Origin: Lelliottia nimipressuralis
GTDB lineage: Bacteria; Pseudomonadota; Gammaproteobacteria; Enterobacterales; Enterobacteriaceae
DNA: 64,000 bases
Assembly (NCBI RefSeq): GCF_004115925.1
Contig: NZ_SDDX01000020.1
Coordinates: 206,907-270,906, forward strand
Direction of reading: 5' to 3'
Of the stretch, positions 18,900 to 28,673 are shown one piece after another. A model generated the notes under the pieces. That model did no database searches. It was given only the letters and a program-made list of their open reading frames with translations, and was not told the origin of the DNA. The first letter of the stretch is position 1, and the number at the start of each line of letters is the position of its first letter. The position numbers were made by a program, and so were the translations under genes.

Positions 18900-19736
18900 A
18901 TGATATCGACTCCCATACGACGATTTGGGGCTACGATACTCATGTTGCTCACCGTGACATTTTCAGGTGAGGTGCTTGCGAAGACGCACACGGATACAAC
19001 GAGTAAAAAAGCCCACGTCATAAAGACGACCAGCAGTAGCAGTAAGATTAAGGTTAGCAGTAAACAAGAGTATTCTCGCAATAGTGTAAAGAGCAGTTCA
19101 CTTCCTGATTTGCGAAAATACCCTTCCGGGACACCAAGGAAAAAAGCGTTTCTCCGGACGGTAATGCCTTATATTACAAGCCAAAATTCTGCAATTACTG
19201 CAGACCGTAACTGGCTGGTTTCAAAACAGTACGAAAGCCGTTGGTCACCTAGCGAACGCGCACGTCTGAAAGACATCGCGAAGCGCTACAAGGTGAGCTG
19301 GAATGGTAATACCCGCCGCGTGCCGTGGAACTCACTGCTTGAGCGCGTGGATATTATTCCAGGCAGCATGGTCGCGACCATGGCAGCCGCAGAGAGTGGT
19401 TGGGGCACGTCAAAACTGGCGCGTAACAACAACAATCTCTTCGGCATGAAGTGCGCCAAAGGCCGCTGTAACAACGCGCCAGGCAAAGTGAAAGGCTATT
19501 CGCAGTTCGAATCGGTTAAAGATTCCGTGAATGCCTACGTGGTAAACCTGAACACGCATCCGGCCTACTCTTCGTTCCGTAAGTCACGCGCTCAGCTGCG
19601 TAAAGCGGACCAGGAACTGACGGCGAGTACCATGATTCACAAGCTAAAAGGGTATTCAACGCAAGGGCAGAGCTACAACAACTACCTGTTTGCGATGTAC
19701 CAGGATAACCAGCGCTTAATTGCCGCTCACATGTAA
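18900..19736 (+). CDS. bax: Bax protein, glucosaminidase-domain peptidoglycan hydrolase family
   Basis: The 278-aa exported protein begins MISTPIRRFG with a hydrophobic signal segment ending near LAKTHT. A Ser/Lys/Thr-rich stretch (about residues 28-70) leads into a C-terminal mannosyl-glycoprotein endo-beta-N-acetylglucosaminidase-like domain (about 150-275), with the probable catalytic Glu in MAAAESGWGTSKLA and NNNNLFGMKC. The start at 18900 follows an AGGAGAA site; the 16 codons upstream are not conserved. It closely matches E. coli Bax, whose physiological role is undefined. The 314-bp gap before it holds the MalT boxes and AT-rich promoter-like DNA. Confidence 0.92.
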   Translation: MISTPIRRFGATILMLLTVTFSGEVLAKTHTDTTSKKAHVIKTTSSSSKIKVSSKQEYSRNSVKSSSLPDLRKYPSGTPRKKAFLRTVMPYITSQNSAITADRNWLVSKQYESRWSPSERARLKDIAKRYKVSWNGNTRRVPWNSLLERVDIIPGSMVATMAAAESGWGTSKLARNNNNLFGMKCAKGRCNNAPGKVKGYSQFESVKDSVNAYVVNLNTHPAYSSFRKSRAQLRKADQELTASTMIHKLKGYSTQGQSYNNYLFAMYQDNQRLIAAHM

Positions 19737-19744
19737 GCCATCTC

Positions 19745-19775
19745 AAAAAAACGCCTTCCATCGGAAGGCGTTTTT
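19745..19775. terminator. Bidirectional terminator, bax / xylR
   Basis: A perfect CGCCTTCC/GGAAGGCG stem with a 3-base loop has A6 on its left and T5 on its right, between convergent bax and xylR. Confidence 0.9.
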
Positions 19776-19802
19776 CTTTGCTGAATCAGCGCTACAACAG
19801 CG

Positions 19803-20981
19803 TTATACCAACACTTCGCTATACCGCTCCCGATACTCTTTCGGCGTGGTGTCGTACTCTTTCTTAAATACCGAATAGAAATACTGCAGTGACGGATAGC
19901 CGCACATCTGCGAAATTTCGTTAATCGACAGCGAAGTTGAGATCAGCAGGCTACGGGCTTTCTCCAGTTTTTCGGCGTGAATCACCGCGTGGATCGTCTC
20001 CCCGACCTCTTCTTTAAAGCGCTTCTCCAGATTTGAGCGAGAAATACCGACCGCGTCCAGCACCTGGTCCACTTTGATACCTTTACAGGCATGGTTACGG
20101 ATGTAGTGCATGGCCTGAATGACCGCCGGATCGTTTAACGAGCGGTAGTCCGTGGAGCGGCGCTCGACTACGCGAACCGGCGGCACCAGCAGGCGCTGAA
20201 GAGGCAGGGATTCGTTATCCAGAAGACGATGAAGTAATTTCGCGGCCTGATAGCCCATCTGACGCGTCCCTTGTGCCACCGACGACAGGGCCACGCGCGA
20301 CAGATAGCGCGTCAGCTCTTCGTTATCGATGCCAATCACGCAAAGTTTCTCAGGAACCGGAATGTGCAGATGATCGCAGACCTGCAGCACGTGGCGCGCG
20401 CGGGCATCCGTGACGGCAATAATGCCCGTTTGCGGCGGCAGGGTTTGCAGCCAGTCGGCCAGCCGATTTTGTGCGTGCTGCCAGTTCTCTGGTGCGGTCT
20501 CCAGCCCCTGATAGACCACGCCCCGGTATTTCTCCTGCGCGACGATCTGGCAAAACGCATATTCGCGCTCCATCGCCCAGCCTTTGCCACTGGAGGAGGG
20601 CAGGCCGTAAAAGGCGAAGCGGTGCACGCCTTTTTCTTTTAAATGCAAAAAGGCGCTCTCGACCAGCGCGTGATTGTCCGTTGCGATGTAGTGGACCGGA
20701 GGGTACTTTTCGGGCGAGTGATATGAGCCGCCGACGCCCACAATCGGGACGTCGACATCGGTCAGCAACTGCTCGATCACGGGATCGTCGTAATCGGCGA
20801 TCACGCCATCGCCCAGCCAGTCTTTGATGTTTTCAATGCGGGTGCGGAAATCTTCTTCAATAAAAATATCCCACTCCGATTGCGACGCCTGCAAATATTC
20901 ACCCACGCCTTCAACTACCTGACGGTCATAGGCTTTGTTAGCGTTGAATAACAACGTAATGCGGTGACGCTTCTCAAACAT
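19803..20981 (-). CDS. xylR: Xylose operon activator XylR
   Basis: The 392-aa regulator has the two-part XylR structure. An N-terminal LacI/periplasmic-binding-like domain (about residues 5-280) senses D-xylose, and a C-terminal AraC-type DNA-binding domain (about 290-385) carries two helix-turn-helices (VDQVLDAVGISRSNLEKRFK and INEISQMCGYPSLQYFYSVFKKEY). It has exactly the E. coli length. It activates the divergent xylAB and xylFGH promoters in the 24771-25143 interval with CRP. It lies 25 bp after xylH, so it may be cotranscribed with xylFGH as well as having its own promoter. Confidence 0.97.
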   Translation of the reverse strand: MFEKRHRITLLFNANKAYDRQVVEGVGEYLQASQSEWDIFIEEDFRTRIENIKDWLGDGVIADYDDPVIEQLLTDVDVPIVGVGGSYHSPEKYPPVHYIATDNHALVESAFLHLKEKGVHRFAFYGLPSSSGKGWAMEREYAFCQIVAQEKYRGVVYQGLETAPENWQHAQNRLADWLQTLPPQTGIIAVTDARARHVLQVCDHLHIPVPEKLCVIGIDNEELTRYLSRVALSSVAQGTRQMGYQAAKLLHRLLDNESLPLQRLLVPPVRVVERRSTDYRSLNDPAVIQAMHYIRNHACKGIKVDQVLDAVGISRSNLEKRFKEEVGETIHAVIHAEKLEKARSLLISTSLSINEISQMCGYPSLQYFYSVFKKEYDTTPKEYRERYSEVLV

Positions 20982-21006
20982 GGTTTATCTTTCCCAAATC
21001 AGTGAC

Positions 21007-22188
21007 TCATGCCCGTCGCTTGGTCGCGGAGTCCATCCAGACCGCCAGCAACAAAATGGCGCCTTTAACGATATACTGCCAGAAGGTCGGAACGTCCATC
21101 ATACTCATTCCGTTATCCAGCGACGCCATAATAAATGCCCCCATTACTGCGCCCGCAACGCTCCCGATGCCTCCTGCGAGGCTGGTTCCACCAATGACGC
21201 ACGCGGCGATAGCATCCAGCTCGGCAATGTTACCGGCAGAGGGAGAACCCGCGCCGAGGCGCGAGCTTAAAATCAGCCCGGCGATAGCCACCATCAGACC
21301 ATTAATCGCAAACACGGCGAGTTTGTTTCGCTCCACATTGATCCCTGAAAGACGTGCGGCTTCAATATTGCCGCCGATGGCGTAAATGCGTCGGCCAAAA
21401 GCGGTGCGAGTCGCCATAAACATACCGGCAAGTAACAGCAGGGTCAGAATCAGCACGGGCGTCGGCACGCCACGATAATCATTCAGGAGCCAGATCGCGC
21501 CCAGCACAATGACGGCGGTCAGCGCCTGCCGCCCGACGACCGACGTTGAAGGCGTCGAGGCGAGCCCCAGCGCCTGACGGCGCATTCTGGCGCGCCACTG
21601 CCAGGCGATGAATGCCATCAGACCGATAGCGCCAAAGGTAAAACCAACGCCATCGGAGAGATAACTCTGCCCAATTTGCGACATCGACGCGCTGGTGGGT
21701 GAAACCGTGGTGCCATTGGTGATGCCGATCAGGATGCCACGAAATGCGAGCATCCCCGCCAGGGTGACGATGAATGAAGGCACCTTACGATACGCCACCC
21801 ACCAGCCATTCCAGGTGCCGAGCAGCAGGCCGAGTACCAGCGTGACGGCCACCGTCAACGGTAGCGGCCAGCCGAGCCAGACGTCAAAGATTGCGGCGAC
21901 ACCGCCCAGTAACCCCATCATCGAACCGACCGACAGATCGATTTCGGCAGAGATAATGACGAACACCATCCCGACTGCCAGAATGCCGGTAATCGCCGTC
22001 TGGCGCAGCAGGTTGGAGATGTTGCGCGCGCTTAAATACGAACCGTCGGTCATCCAGGTGAAGAACAGCATGATGGCGATAATGGCCGCGATCATGACGA
22101 AAACCTGTAGGTTTAACGCTTTAAATCCCGAGAACAAACCTGGCGCAGACACAGGGACTTTGATATCAGACGGGTTGCTTTTCGACAT
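21007..22188 (-). CDS. xylH: D-xylose ABC transporter permease XylH
   Basis: The 393-aa polytopic inner-membrane permease of the sugar (BPD_transp_2) ABC family forms the channel for D-xylose. The N-terminus has a short polar leader and a first helix ([17 protein letters not shown]). The family signature in the cytoplasmic loop for ATPase contact is visible at [21 protein letters not shown]. Its start overlaps the end of xylG by 23 bp, which implies translational coupling. The length equals that of E. coli XylH. Confidence 0.96.
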   Translation of the reverse strand: MSKSNPSDIKVPVSAPGLFSGFKALNLQVFVMIAAIIAIMLFFTWMTDGSYLSARNISNLLRQTAITGILAVGMVFVIISAEIDLSVGSMMGLLGGVAAIFDVWLGWPLPLTVAVTLVLGLLLGTWNGWWVAYRKVPSFIVTLAGMLAFRGILIGITNGTTVSPTSASMSQIGQSYLSDGVGFTFGAIGLMAFIAWQWRARMRRQALGLASTPSTSVVGRQALTAVIVLGAIWLLNDYRGVPTPVLILTLLLLAGMFMATRTAFGRRIYAIGGNIEAARLSGINVERNKLAVFAINGLMVAIAGLILSSRLGAGSPSAGNIAELDAIAACVIGGTSLAGGIGSVAGAVMGAFIMASLDNGMSMMDVPTFWQYIVKGAILLLAVWMDSATKRRA

Positions 22189-23707
22189 GACGTTCGCTCC
22201 TCAGGGCGGCTTCCATCACCTGTTCCTGGGTCAGGTTTTGGTTGATCAAATTAGCTTTCAGTTTGCCTTCATGCATGACCAGAACGCGATCGCTCAGGCC
22301 GAGCACTTCGGGCAGTTCGGACGAGATAACAATGACCGCGATGCCCTGTTGCACCAGCTGGTTAATGAGTTTGTAGATTTCATATTTTGCGCCGATGTCG
22401 ATTCCACGCGTCGGCTCATCCAGAATCAGGATGCGTGGATTCAAAAGCAGGCAGCGCGCCAGAATCGCTTTCTGCTGATTGCCCCCGCTCAGCCGCCCAA
22501 TGGCCAGCTCAGGTGATGAGGTTTTGACTTTCAGGCGCGCTAAAGACTGGAGAATGCACTGCTGTTCCGCCGCATCGTCCAGGCTGCTTAGCGCACCCGA
22601 AAACTGGTTGAGGGCCGCGAGGGTGATGTTTTTCCCCACTGCCATGACCGGCACAATGCCGTCTTTTTTACGGTCTTCCGGAACCATCGCGATGCCATGG
22701 GCGATGGCCTGCTGACAGCTGTTGATATGTACGAGCTGGTCGTCGAGATAAATGCTGCCTTCCCAGCGGCCTGGCCAGACGCCAAACAGGCACTGGACCG
22801 CTTCGGTTCGCCCTGCACCGACTAAACCGGCAATGCCAAGGATCTCCCCGCGCCGCAGCGAGAAGGAGACATTGTTGACGCGTTTGATATGGCGGTTAAC
22901 CGGATGCCAGGCGGTCAGGTTTTCGACTCTTAATATTTCGTCCCCGGTGGTGTGCGGTTCGTTTGGGTAGAGCGCGGTGAGTTCGCGGCCCACCATCATG
23001 GTAATGATATCGTCTTCACTCATCCCGGCAGCTTCTCGTGTGCCGATGTGTTGCCCATCGCGGATAACGCAGATGGTGTCCGAGATGGCTTTCACTTCAT
23101 TGAGTTTGTGAGAAATATAAATGCAGGCGATGCCGTGATGCTGCAGGTCGCGGATGATATCCAGCAGGACCGCAGTTTCTTGCTCAGTCAGCGATGCGGT
23201 AGGTTCATCGAGGATCAGCAAGCGCACCTGTTTGTTCAGGGCTTTGGCAATTTCGACCAACTGCTGCTGCCCTAACCCTAGATCGCCGACGCGGGTATTG
23301 GGAGAAATTTGAAGGCTGACCTGAGCCAGCAGCTTTTCACAGCGCAGGGTCATGGTGTCATAGTCCAGCACGCCGAAGCGTGAGATCTCGGCACCCAAGA
23401 AAATATTCTCCAGCACCGTGAGATGCTTCACCAGCGCCAGCTCCTGGTGAATGATGGCGATCCCTTTGCGCTCCGTGTCGCGAATGTGCGTGGCTTGCAG
23501 CGTTTCACCGGCAAAGACGATTTCACCGTCATAGCTGCCGTGCGGGTAGATGCCGCACAGCACTTTCATCAGCGTGGATTTGCCAGATCCGTTTTCACCA
23601 CACAGCGAGACAATCTCGCCGGGGTTCAGGCGAAGGCTCACGTTGTCGATGGCTTTCACCGCGCCAAAGGCTTTGGTAATGCTTTTCATTTCAAGTAAAT
23701 ACGGCAT
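22166..23707 (-). CDS. xylG: D-xylose ABC transporter ATPase XylG
   Basis: The 513-aa protein carries two tandem ABC domains as in other sugar importers (RbsA, AraG). Domain 1 has Walker [10 protein letters not shown] (residues 37-45), the [14 protein letters not shown] signature region and Walker [12 protein letters not shown]. Domain 2 has the degenerate P-loop GLVGAGRTE, the signature [13 protein letters not shown] and Walker [13 protein letters not shown]. It energises XylH. The gene follows xylF by about 70 bp and overlaps xylH. Confidence 0.97.
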   Translation of the reverse strand: MPYLLEMKSITKAFGAVKAIDNVSLRLNPGEIVSLCGENGSGKSTLMKVLCGIYPHGSYDGEIVFAGETLQATHIRDTERKGIAIIHQELALVKHLTVLENIFLGAEISRFGVLDYDTMTLRCEKLLAQVSLQISPNTRVGDLGLGQQQLVEIAKALNKQVRLLILDEPTASLTEQETAVLLDIIRDLQHHGIACIYISHKLNEVKAISDTICVIRDGQHIGTREAAGMSEDDIITMMVGRELTALYPNEPHTTGDEILRVENLTAWHPVNRHIKRVNNVSFSLRRGEILGIAGLVGAGRTEAVQCLFGVWPGRWEGSIYLDDQLVHINSCQQAIAHGIAMVPEDRKKDGIVPVMAVGKNITLAALNQFSGALSSLDDAAEQQCILQSLARLKVKTSSPELAIGRLSGGNQQKAILARCLLLNPRILILDEPTRGIDIGAKYEIYKLINQLVQQGIAVIVISSELPEVLGLSDRVLVMHEGKLKANLINQNLTQEQVMEAALRSERHVEKQPV

Positions 23708-23777
23708 AACTGCTCCACATGACCCGAGTCAAATCGTACAAGTCGACATGCCCCCGCAAAGCAGGGGCGATGCGGGA

Positions 23778-24770
23778 TTACAGTTCGCTTTTCTTGTGGA
23801 AACCGTCTTTCACGACGGTGGAATCAATGTTCTCTTTGTTGACTTCGATTGGCGTCAGCAGACGGGCAGGGACATCTTTGAGGCCGTTATTCAGTTTGGA
23901 ATCGGCCTTAGGCTGCTGATCGTTGCCCAGCTCAACGGCGATTTCCGCAGCAGTAGTGGCCAGTTCGGTGATAGGTTTGTAGACCGTCATGGTCTGGGTG
24001 CCGGCAATAATACGTTTTACGCCCGCGAGATCCGCATCCTGACCGGAAATCGCGACTTTACCGGCCAGACCTTGCGCACTCAGCGCCTGAATTGCACCGC
24101 CCGCAGTGGCATCGTTGGAAGCGACCACAGCGTCAATTTTGTTATTGTTCGCGGTTAACGCGTTTTCCATAATTTTCAGCGCATTTTCCGGCAGCCAGCC
24201 GTCGGCCCATTGATCGCCTACCACTTTAATTTTACCGTCGTCGATATACGGCTTAAGAACTTTCATTTGCCCTTCACGGAATAATTTGGCGTTGTTATCA
24301 ACAGGGGAGCCGCCCATCAGGAAATAATTCCCCTGCGGCACTTTGTCGACCAGACTTTGCGCCTGAATTTCACCGACTTTTTCGTTGTCGAAGGAAATAT
24401 AAAAATCAATGTCAGCGTTATTAATCATGCGGTCATAGGCTAAGACTTTAATTCCTTCTTGTTTGGCCTCTTTTACCACATTACTTAACACCTGGCCGTT
24501 GTAAGGAATTATCACCAGCACATCTACGCCGCGGTTAATCATATTTTCGATTTGCGACATTTGCGTTTCTTCATTGCCATTGGCAGATTGAACAAACACT
24601 TTTGCACCGAGAGATTCCGCTTTTTTCACAAAAATATCGCGGTCTTTTTGCCAGCGCTCCAGGCGCAGGTCGTCAATGGCCATTCCGATTTTGACTTCTT
24701 TTGCATGCCCCGCAAAGCTGGTTAGCAGTAGCGAAGCACAGAGAGTAAGGCACAGGTTTCTTATCGTCAT
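23778..24770 (-). CDS. xylF: D-xylose periplasmic binding protein XylF
   Basis: The 330-aa high-affinity D-xylose receptor starts at 24770 (MTIRNLCLTLCASLLL) and has a signal peptide cleaved near residue 23 (AGHA|KEVKIG). The mature protein has the type I periplasmic-binding fold, with IGMAIDDLRLERWQKD, IINRGVD-like MINRGVDVLVIIPYNG and DAVVASNDATAGGAIQAL. An upstream Met adds 17 unrelated residues and was rejected. It is the first gene of xylFGH, divergent from xylA. Confidence 0.96.
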   Translation of the reverse strand: MTIRNLCLTLCASLLLTSFAGHAKEVKIGMAIDDLRLERWQKDRDIFVKKAESLGAKVFVQSANGNEETQMSQIENMINRGVDVLVIIPYNGQVLSNVVKEAKQEGIKVLAYDRMINNADIDFYISFDNEKVGEIQAQSLVDKVPQGNYFLMGGSPVDNNAKLFREGQMKVLKPYIDDGKIKVVGDQWADGWLPENALKIMENALTANNNKIDAVVASNDATAGGAIQALSAQGLAGKVAISGQDADLAGVKRIIAGTQTMTVYKPITELATTAAEIAVELGNDQQPKADSKLNNGLKDVPARLLTPIEVNKENIDSTVVKDGFHKKSEL

Positions 24771-25143
24771 AATTATTTTACCTTTTTCTGTAGGGTGGTA
24801 AGGCTGAGACAAAAGAATCATTCACTGCCAGATACGCAGCAAATTCTTAACGGGGAAAGGCAAACTGGCAATTACAGATTTTTATCTTCTCATTACGATA
24901 TTTGGTTTATTTGCGAATTTATGACCGTGATCTGATTTTAAAATGTGCAACTTATTAATTACACATGATTCTGGAATAAGCGCCGAAAAATCGTTTGCTT
25001 GCGTATTATTTTTGCGAGCCAGCGCACGTTTGTGCATTCTCTCAATAGCAGTGTGAAATAACGTAATTGAGCAAGCTGCAATGAGTATTCACTATTACTC
25101 CATTATCGATTACTCGCCGCACCTCTTGATTATGGAGTTCAAT
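24771..25143. promoter_or_regulatory. Divergent xylF / xylA control region
   Basis: This 373-bp AT-rich interval contains no gene. In E. coli the same interval carries XylR sites on both sides and a central CRP site. Here a fair CRP half-site (GTGATCTG, 24927-24934) lies near the middle. The segment around 25008-25075, including AATAGCAGTGTGAAATAAC, closely resembles the E. coli xylA promoter/XylR region as I remember it. The xylA ribosome site TATGGAG lies at about 25131. Individual binding sites are not certain. Confidence 0.6.
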
Positions 25144-26466
25144 ATGCAAGCTTATTTCGACCAACTCGATCGCGTTCGCTACGAAGGCCCAAAATCCACC
25201 AATCCTTTAGCATTTCGTCATTACAACCCGGATGAGCTGGTACTCGGTAAGCGCATGGAAGATCACCTGCGTTTCGCTGCCTGCTACTGGCACACCTTCT
25301 GCTGGAATGGCGCGGATATGTTTGGTGTCGGCTCGTTTGACCGCCCATGGCAGCAGCCTGGCGAAGCGCTGGAACTGGCGAAGCGCAAAGCCGATGTGGC
25401 ATTCGAGTTTTTCCACAAGCTGAACGTCCCGTACTACTGCTTCCACGATGTGGACGTCTCTCCTGAAGGGGCCTCGCTGAAAGAATATCTGAACAACTTT
25501 GCGCAGATGGTGGAATATCTGGGCGAGAAGCAGCAGAAAAGTGGCGTGAAGCTGCTGTGGGGGACGGCGAACTGCTTTACGAACCCGCGCTATGGTGCCG
25601 GTGCGGCGACTAACCCTGATCCTGAAGTGTTCAGCTGGGCTGCCACTCAGGTGGTGACGGCTATGAACGCCACCCATCAGCTGGGCGGTGAAAACTACGT
25701 GCTGTGGGGCGGTCGCGAAGGCTATGAAACCCTGCTCAACACCGACCTGCGTCAGGAGCGCGAGCAGATTGGCCGTTTCATGCAGATGGTGGTCGATCAC
25801 AAACACAAAATCGGGTTCCGTGGCACCTTGCTGATTGAGCCGAAGCCGCAGGAGCCAACCAAGCACCAGTACGATTACGACGTGGCGACGGTCTACGGCT
25901 TCCTCAAACAATTTGGTCTGGAAAAAGAGATCAAAGTGAATATCGAAGCCAACCATGCCACGCTGGCGGGGCACTCTTTCCATCATGAAATTGCTTCTGC
26001 TATCGCGCTGGGTATCTTTGGCTCTGTCGATGCTAACCGTGGCGATCCGCAGCTCGGCTGGGACACCGACCAGTTCCCAATTAGCGTGGAAGAGAATGCG
26101 CTGGTGATGTACGAAATCATCAAAGCAGGCGGCTTTACCACCGGCGGCCTGAACTTTGACGCCAAAGTGCGCCGTCAGAGTACCGATAAGTACGATCTGT
26201 TCTACGGCCATATTGGCGCGATGGACACCATGGCGCTGGCGCTGAAAGTGGCGGCCCGCATGATTGAAGACGGTGAACTGGATAAACGCGTTGCGAAGCG
26301 TTATTCCGGCTGGAACAGTGAACTCGGCCAGCAAATCTTGAAAGGGCAGTTATCCCTTGCCGAGATCGCGAAGTACGCTGAACAACATAGCCTGGCGCCG
26401 AGCCATCAGAGCGGCCACCAGGAACTGCTGGAAAACCTGGTCAATCACTATTTGTTCGATAAATAG
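25144..26466 (+). CDS. xylA: D-xylose isomerase
   Basis: The 440-aa class II xylose isomerase converts D-xylose to D-xylulose in a TIM barrel with two divalent metals. The start at 25144 ([15 protein letters not shown]) is set by homology and a GGAG site. Catalytic His101 and Asp104 are present in [12 protein letters not shown], and metal-ligand segments include [40 protein letters not shown] and the late NFDAK. Length and residues match E. coli XylA. xylB follows after a REP-containing spacer of 108 bp. Confidence 0.98.
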   Translation: MQAYFDQLDRVRYEGPKSTNPLAFRHYNPDELVLGKRMEDHLRFAACYWHTFCWNGADMFGVGSFDRPWQQPGEALELAKRKADVAFEFFHKLNVPYYCFHDVDVSPEGASLKEYLNNFAQMVEYLGEKQQKSGVKLLWGTANCFTNPRYGAGAATNPDPEVFSWAATQVVTAMNATHQLGGENYVLWGGREGYETLLNTDLRQEREQIGRFMQMVVDHKHKIGFRGTLLIEPKPQEPTKHQYDYDVATVYGFLKQFGLEKEIKVNIEANHATLAGHSFHHEIASAIALGIFGSVDANRGDPQLGWDTDQFPISVEENALVMYEIIKAGGFTTGGLNFDAKVRRQSTDKYDLFYGHIGAMDTMALALKVAARMIEDGELDKRVAKRYSGWNSELGQQILKGQLSLAEIAKYAEQHSLAPSHQSGHQELLENLVNHYLFDK

Positions 26467-26474
26467 TCAGTGTT

Positions 26475-26551
26475 GCCGGGCGGCGCTGAGCCTGCCCGGC
26501 CTACGGAAAATATTGCTATTGTAGGCCCGGTACGCTTCGCGCCACCGGGTG
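26475..26551. repeat. BIME: two inverted REP units between xylA and xylB
   Basis: One REP palindrome lies at 26475-26500 (GCCGGGC...GCCCGGC) and a second, inverted, at about 26522-26551 (GGCCCGGT...ACCGGG). The GGCCTAC/GTAGGCC edges are also complementary. Such elements between cotranscribed genes usually protect the upstream message, so xylA should be expressed more than xylB. Confidence 0.8.
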
Positions 26552-26574
26552 TTTCTGTTAAAGGAGTCACCGCA

Positions 26575-28029
26575 ATGTATATCGGGATTGATCTTGGCAC
26601 ATCGGGTGTGAAAGCCATCCTGTTAAACGAGCAGGGCGACGTGCTGGCCTCACACACTGAGAAGCTGCACGTTTCGCGCCCACATCCCTTATGGTCAGAA
26701 CAAGACCCCGAACAGTGGTGGCAGGCGACGGATCGCGTGATCAAAGCGCTGGGTGAACAGCACAGCCTGCGTGAGGTAAAAGCGCTGGGGATTGCCGGGC
26801 AGATGCACGGCGCCACGCTGCTGGATAGCGCGCACCGTGTGCTGCGCCCGGCGATTTTGTGGAATGACGGCCGCTGCGCCGAAGAGTGCGCCATCCTCGA
26901 AGAACGGGTGCCGACGTCACGGCAAATCACCGGTAACCTGATGATGCCGGGCTTTACGGCACCGAAGCTGCTGTGGGTGCAGCGCCATGAGCCGGACGTT
27001 TTTAAGCAGGTGGCGAAGGTCTTGCTGCCAAAAGATTATCTGCGTTTTCGCATGACGGGTGATTTCGCCAGCGACATGTCGGACGCGGCGGGAACGATGT
27101 GGCTTGATGTCGCCAAACGCGACTGGAGCGAGACAATGCTGGATGCCTGCCAGCTGACACGCGATCACATGCCTGCGCTCTTCGAAGGCAGTGAAATCAC
27201 CGGCGTGCTGAATCCTTCGATTGCGGAAAGCTGGAATATGCCTGCCGTGCCGGTAGTGGCGGGCGGTGGCGATAATGCGGCGGGGGCGGTGGGCGTGGGA
27301 ATGGTGGATGCCGGGCAGGCAATGCTGTCGTTAGGCACCTCGGGCGTCTATTTTGCCGTAAGCGACGGGTATCGCAGCAATCCGGAAAGCGCTGTACACA
27401 GTTTCTGCCATGCGTTGCCGGGGAAATGGCATCTGATGTCGGTGATGCTCAGCGCCGCGTCATGCCTTGACTGGGCGGCAAATTTAACGGGGCTTAAGGA
27501 CGTTCCGGCGCTGATCGCGGCGGCCCAGCAAGCCAATGAGGATGCCGGTGCCGTGTGGTTTTTACCCTATCTTTCCGGTGAGCGCACACCGCACAACAAC
27601 CCAGAGGCGAAAGGCGTGTTCTTTGGTCTAACGCATCAGCATGGCCAAGCCGAACTGGCGCGTGCGGTGCTGGAGGGCGTTGGCTATGCGCTGGCAGACG
27701 GGATGGATGTGGTTCACGACTGCGGCCTTAAACCGACCAGCATTACCCTCATCGGCGGAGGCGCGAGAAGCAGCTACTGGCGGCAGATGCTGGCGGATAT
27801 CAGCGGCTTGCAGCTTGATTACCGCACCGGTGGCGACGTTGGGCCTGCACTGGGCGCAGCCCGTCTGGCGCAGATTGCGCTGAACCCCGACCAACCGCTT
27901 TCGCAGCTACTTCCGCAGCTCACGCTTGAGCAGGAACATAAGCCGGATGCGGCGCGTCATAGCCGCTACACCGAACGGCGCGAAGTGTTCCGCAAAATCT
28001 ATCAGCAGCTCTTGCCGTTAATGTCGTAA
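26575..28029 (+). CDS. xylB: Xylulokinase
   Basis: The 484-aa FGGY-family kinase phosphorylates D-xylulose to D-xylulose 5-phosphate. The start at 26575 follows AAGGAGTCACCGCA and gives the family N-terminus MYIGIDLGTSGVKAI. Substrate and catalytic segments include GIAGQMHGATLLD, PAILWNDGRC and GGGDNAAGAVGVG (catalytic Asp), and the C-terminal ATP-site GGGARSSYWRQMLAD. The length matches E. coli XylB. A terminator follows. Confidence 0.98.
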   Translation: MYIGIDLGTSGVKAILLNEQGDVLASHTEKLHVSRPHPLWSEQDPEQWWQATDRVIKALGEQHSLREVKALGIAGQMHGATLLDSAHRVLRPAILWNDGRCAEECAILEERVPTSRQITGNLMMPGFTAPKLLWVQRHEPDVFKQVAKVLLPKDYLRFRMTGDFASDMSDAAGTMWLDVAKRDWSETMLDACQLTRDHMPALFEGSEITGVLNPSIAESWNMPAVPVVAGGGDNAAGAVGVGMVDAGQAMLSLGTSGVYFAVSDGYRSNPESAVHSFCHALPGKWHLMSVMLSAASCLDWAANLTGLKDVPALIAAAQQANEDAGAVWFLPYLSGERTPHNNPEAKGVFFGLTHQHGQAELARAVLEGVGYALADGMDVVHDCGLKPTSITLIGGGARSSYWRQMLADISGLQLDYRTGGDVGPALGAARLAQIALNPDQPLSQLLPQLTLEQEHKPDAARHSRYTERREVFRKIYQQLLPLMS

Positions 28030-28047
28030 GGCGACGTTGTCCCAATG

Positions 28048-28069
28048 GGACATGATGATGTCCTTTTTT
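28048..28069 (+). terminator. Rho-independent terminator of xylAB
   Basis: A GGACAT/ATGTCC stem with a GATG loop is followed directly by six T, 18 bases after the xylB stop. Confidence 0.85.
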
Positions 28070-28133
28070 GGTCTTCTCGTGGAGCCGTCTCCTCGTCAGT
28101 ATAGGGTTATACCCACTGGCGAGGAGAATCACC

Positions 28134-28673
28134 ATGTCGCGCACCGCATTAATCAATATCGATACTCAGCAGTCGTTCCATCACCGTGAATACTGGCAGG
28201 AAGAGGGTTTTGAGGCATTTCAACAGGCCATGCTGGGGCTGATTGAAGGCTGTGAATCGCGTGATATCCCCGTTGTGGATATCTTTCATGTCGACGATAC
28301 CGGGCCGTTCTCACTGCAAAGCGGTTATGTCACCCCGATGTCCTTTTTACGTCATCAGCCTGCGGTCGTTTTCCAGAAGCATGTGCATAATGCCTTCACC
28401 GATACGGGCCTTGACCACTGGTTGCGCGAACGGGATATTAATCGTCTGATCATCTGTGGTCTGCGTACGGAACAGTGCTGCGAAACCACCGCGCGAGTGG
28501 CCTCGGATTTGGGCTATGCGGTGACCTTCGTCAGTGAAGCGACGCTGACTTTCCCGATGACCTGGAAGGGCACTACGCTCGATACCCACGAGCTACGCCA
28601 TCGTACCGAAACGGTACTGGCCGGGCGTTTTGCAGAAATTAAAACTGTGGCGGAGACGCTGGAGTCGCTCTGA
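28134..28673 (+). CDS. Isochorismatase-family cysteine hydrolase
   Basis: The 179-aa cytoplasmic protein has the isochorismatase-like fold with the family triad: Asp10 (NIDTQQSF), Lys82 (FQKHVHNAF) and Cys115 in GLRTEQCCETTAR. Family members hydrolyse amides or vinyl ethers (nicotinamidase, N-carbamoylsarcosine amidase, isochorismatase), and the substrate cannot be read from the sequence. The start at 28134 follows GAGGAGAATCACC. It overlaps the next regulator gene by one base (TGATG), so the two form an operon. In E. coli yiaA and yiaB occupy this place. Confidence 0.85.
   Translation: MSRTALINIDTQQSFHHREYWQEEGFEAFQQAMLGLIEGCESRDIPVVDIFHVDDTGPFSLQSGYVTPMSFLRHQPAVVFQKHVHNAFTDTGLDHWLRERDINRLIICGLRTEQCCETTARVASDLGYAVTFVSEATLTFPMTWKGTTLDTHELRHRTETVLAGRFAEIKTVAETLESL

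Noticed and set aside
25207..26334. A 375-codon open frame antisense to xylA
   Set aside because: It mirrors the codon bias of xylA, and its product is low-complexity with no motif.
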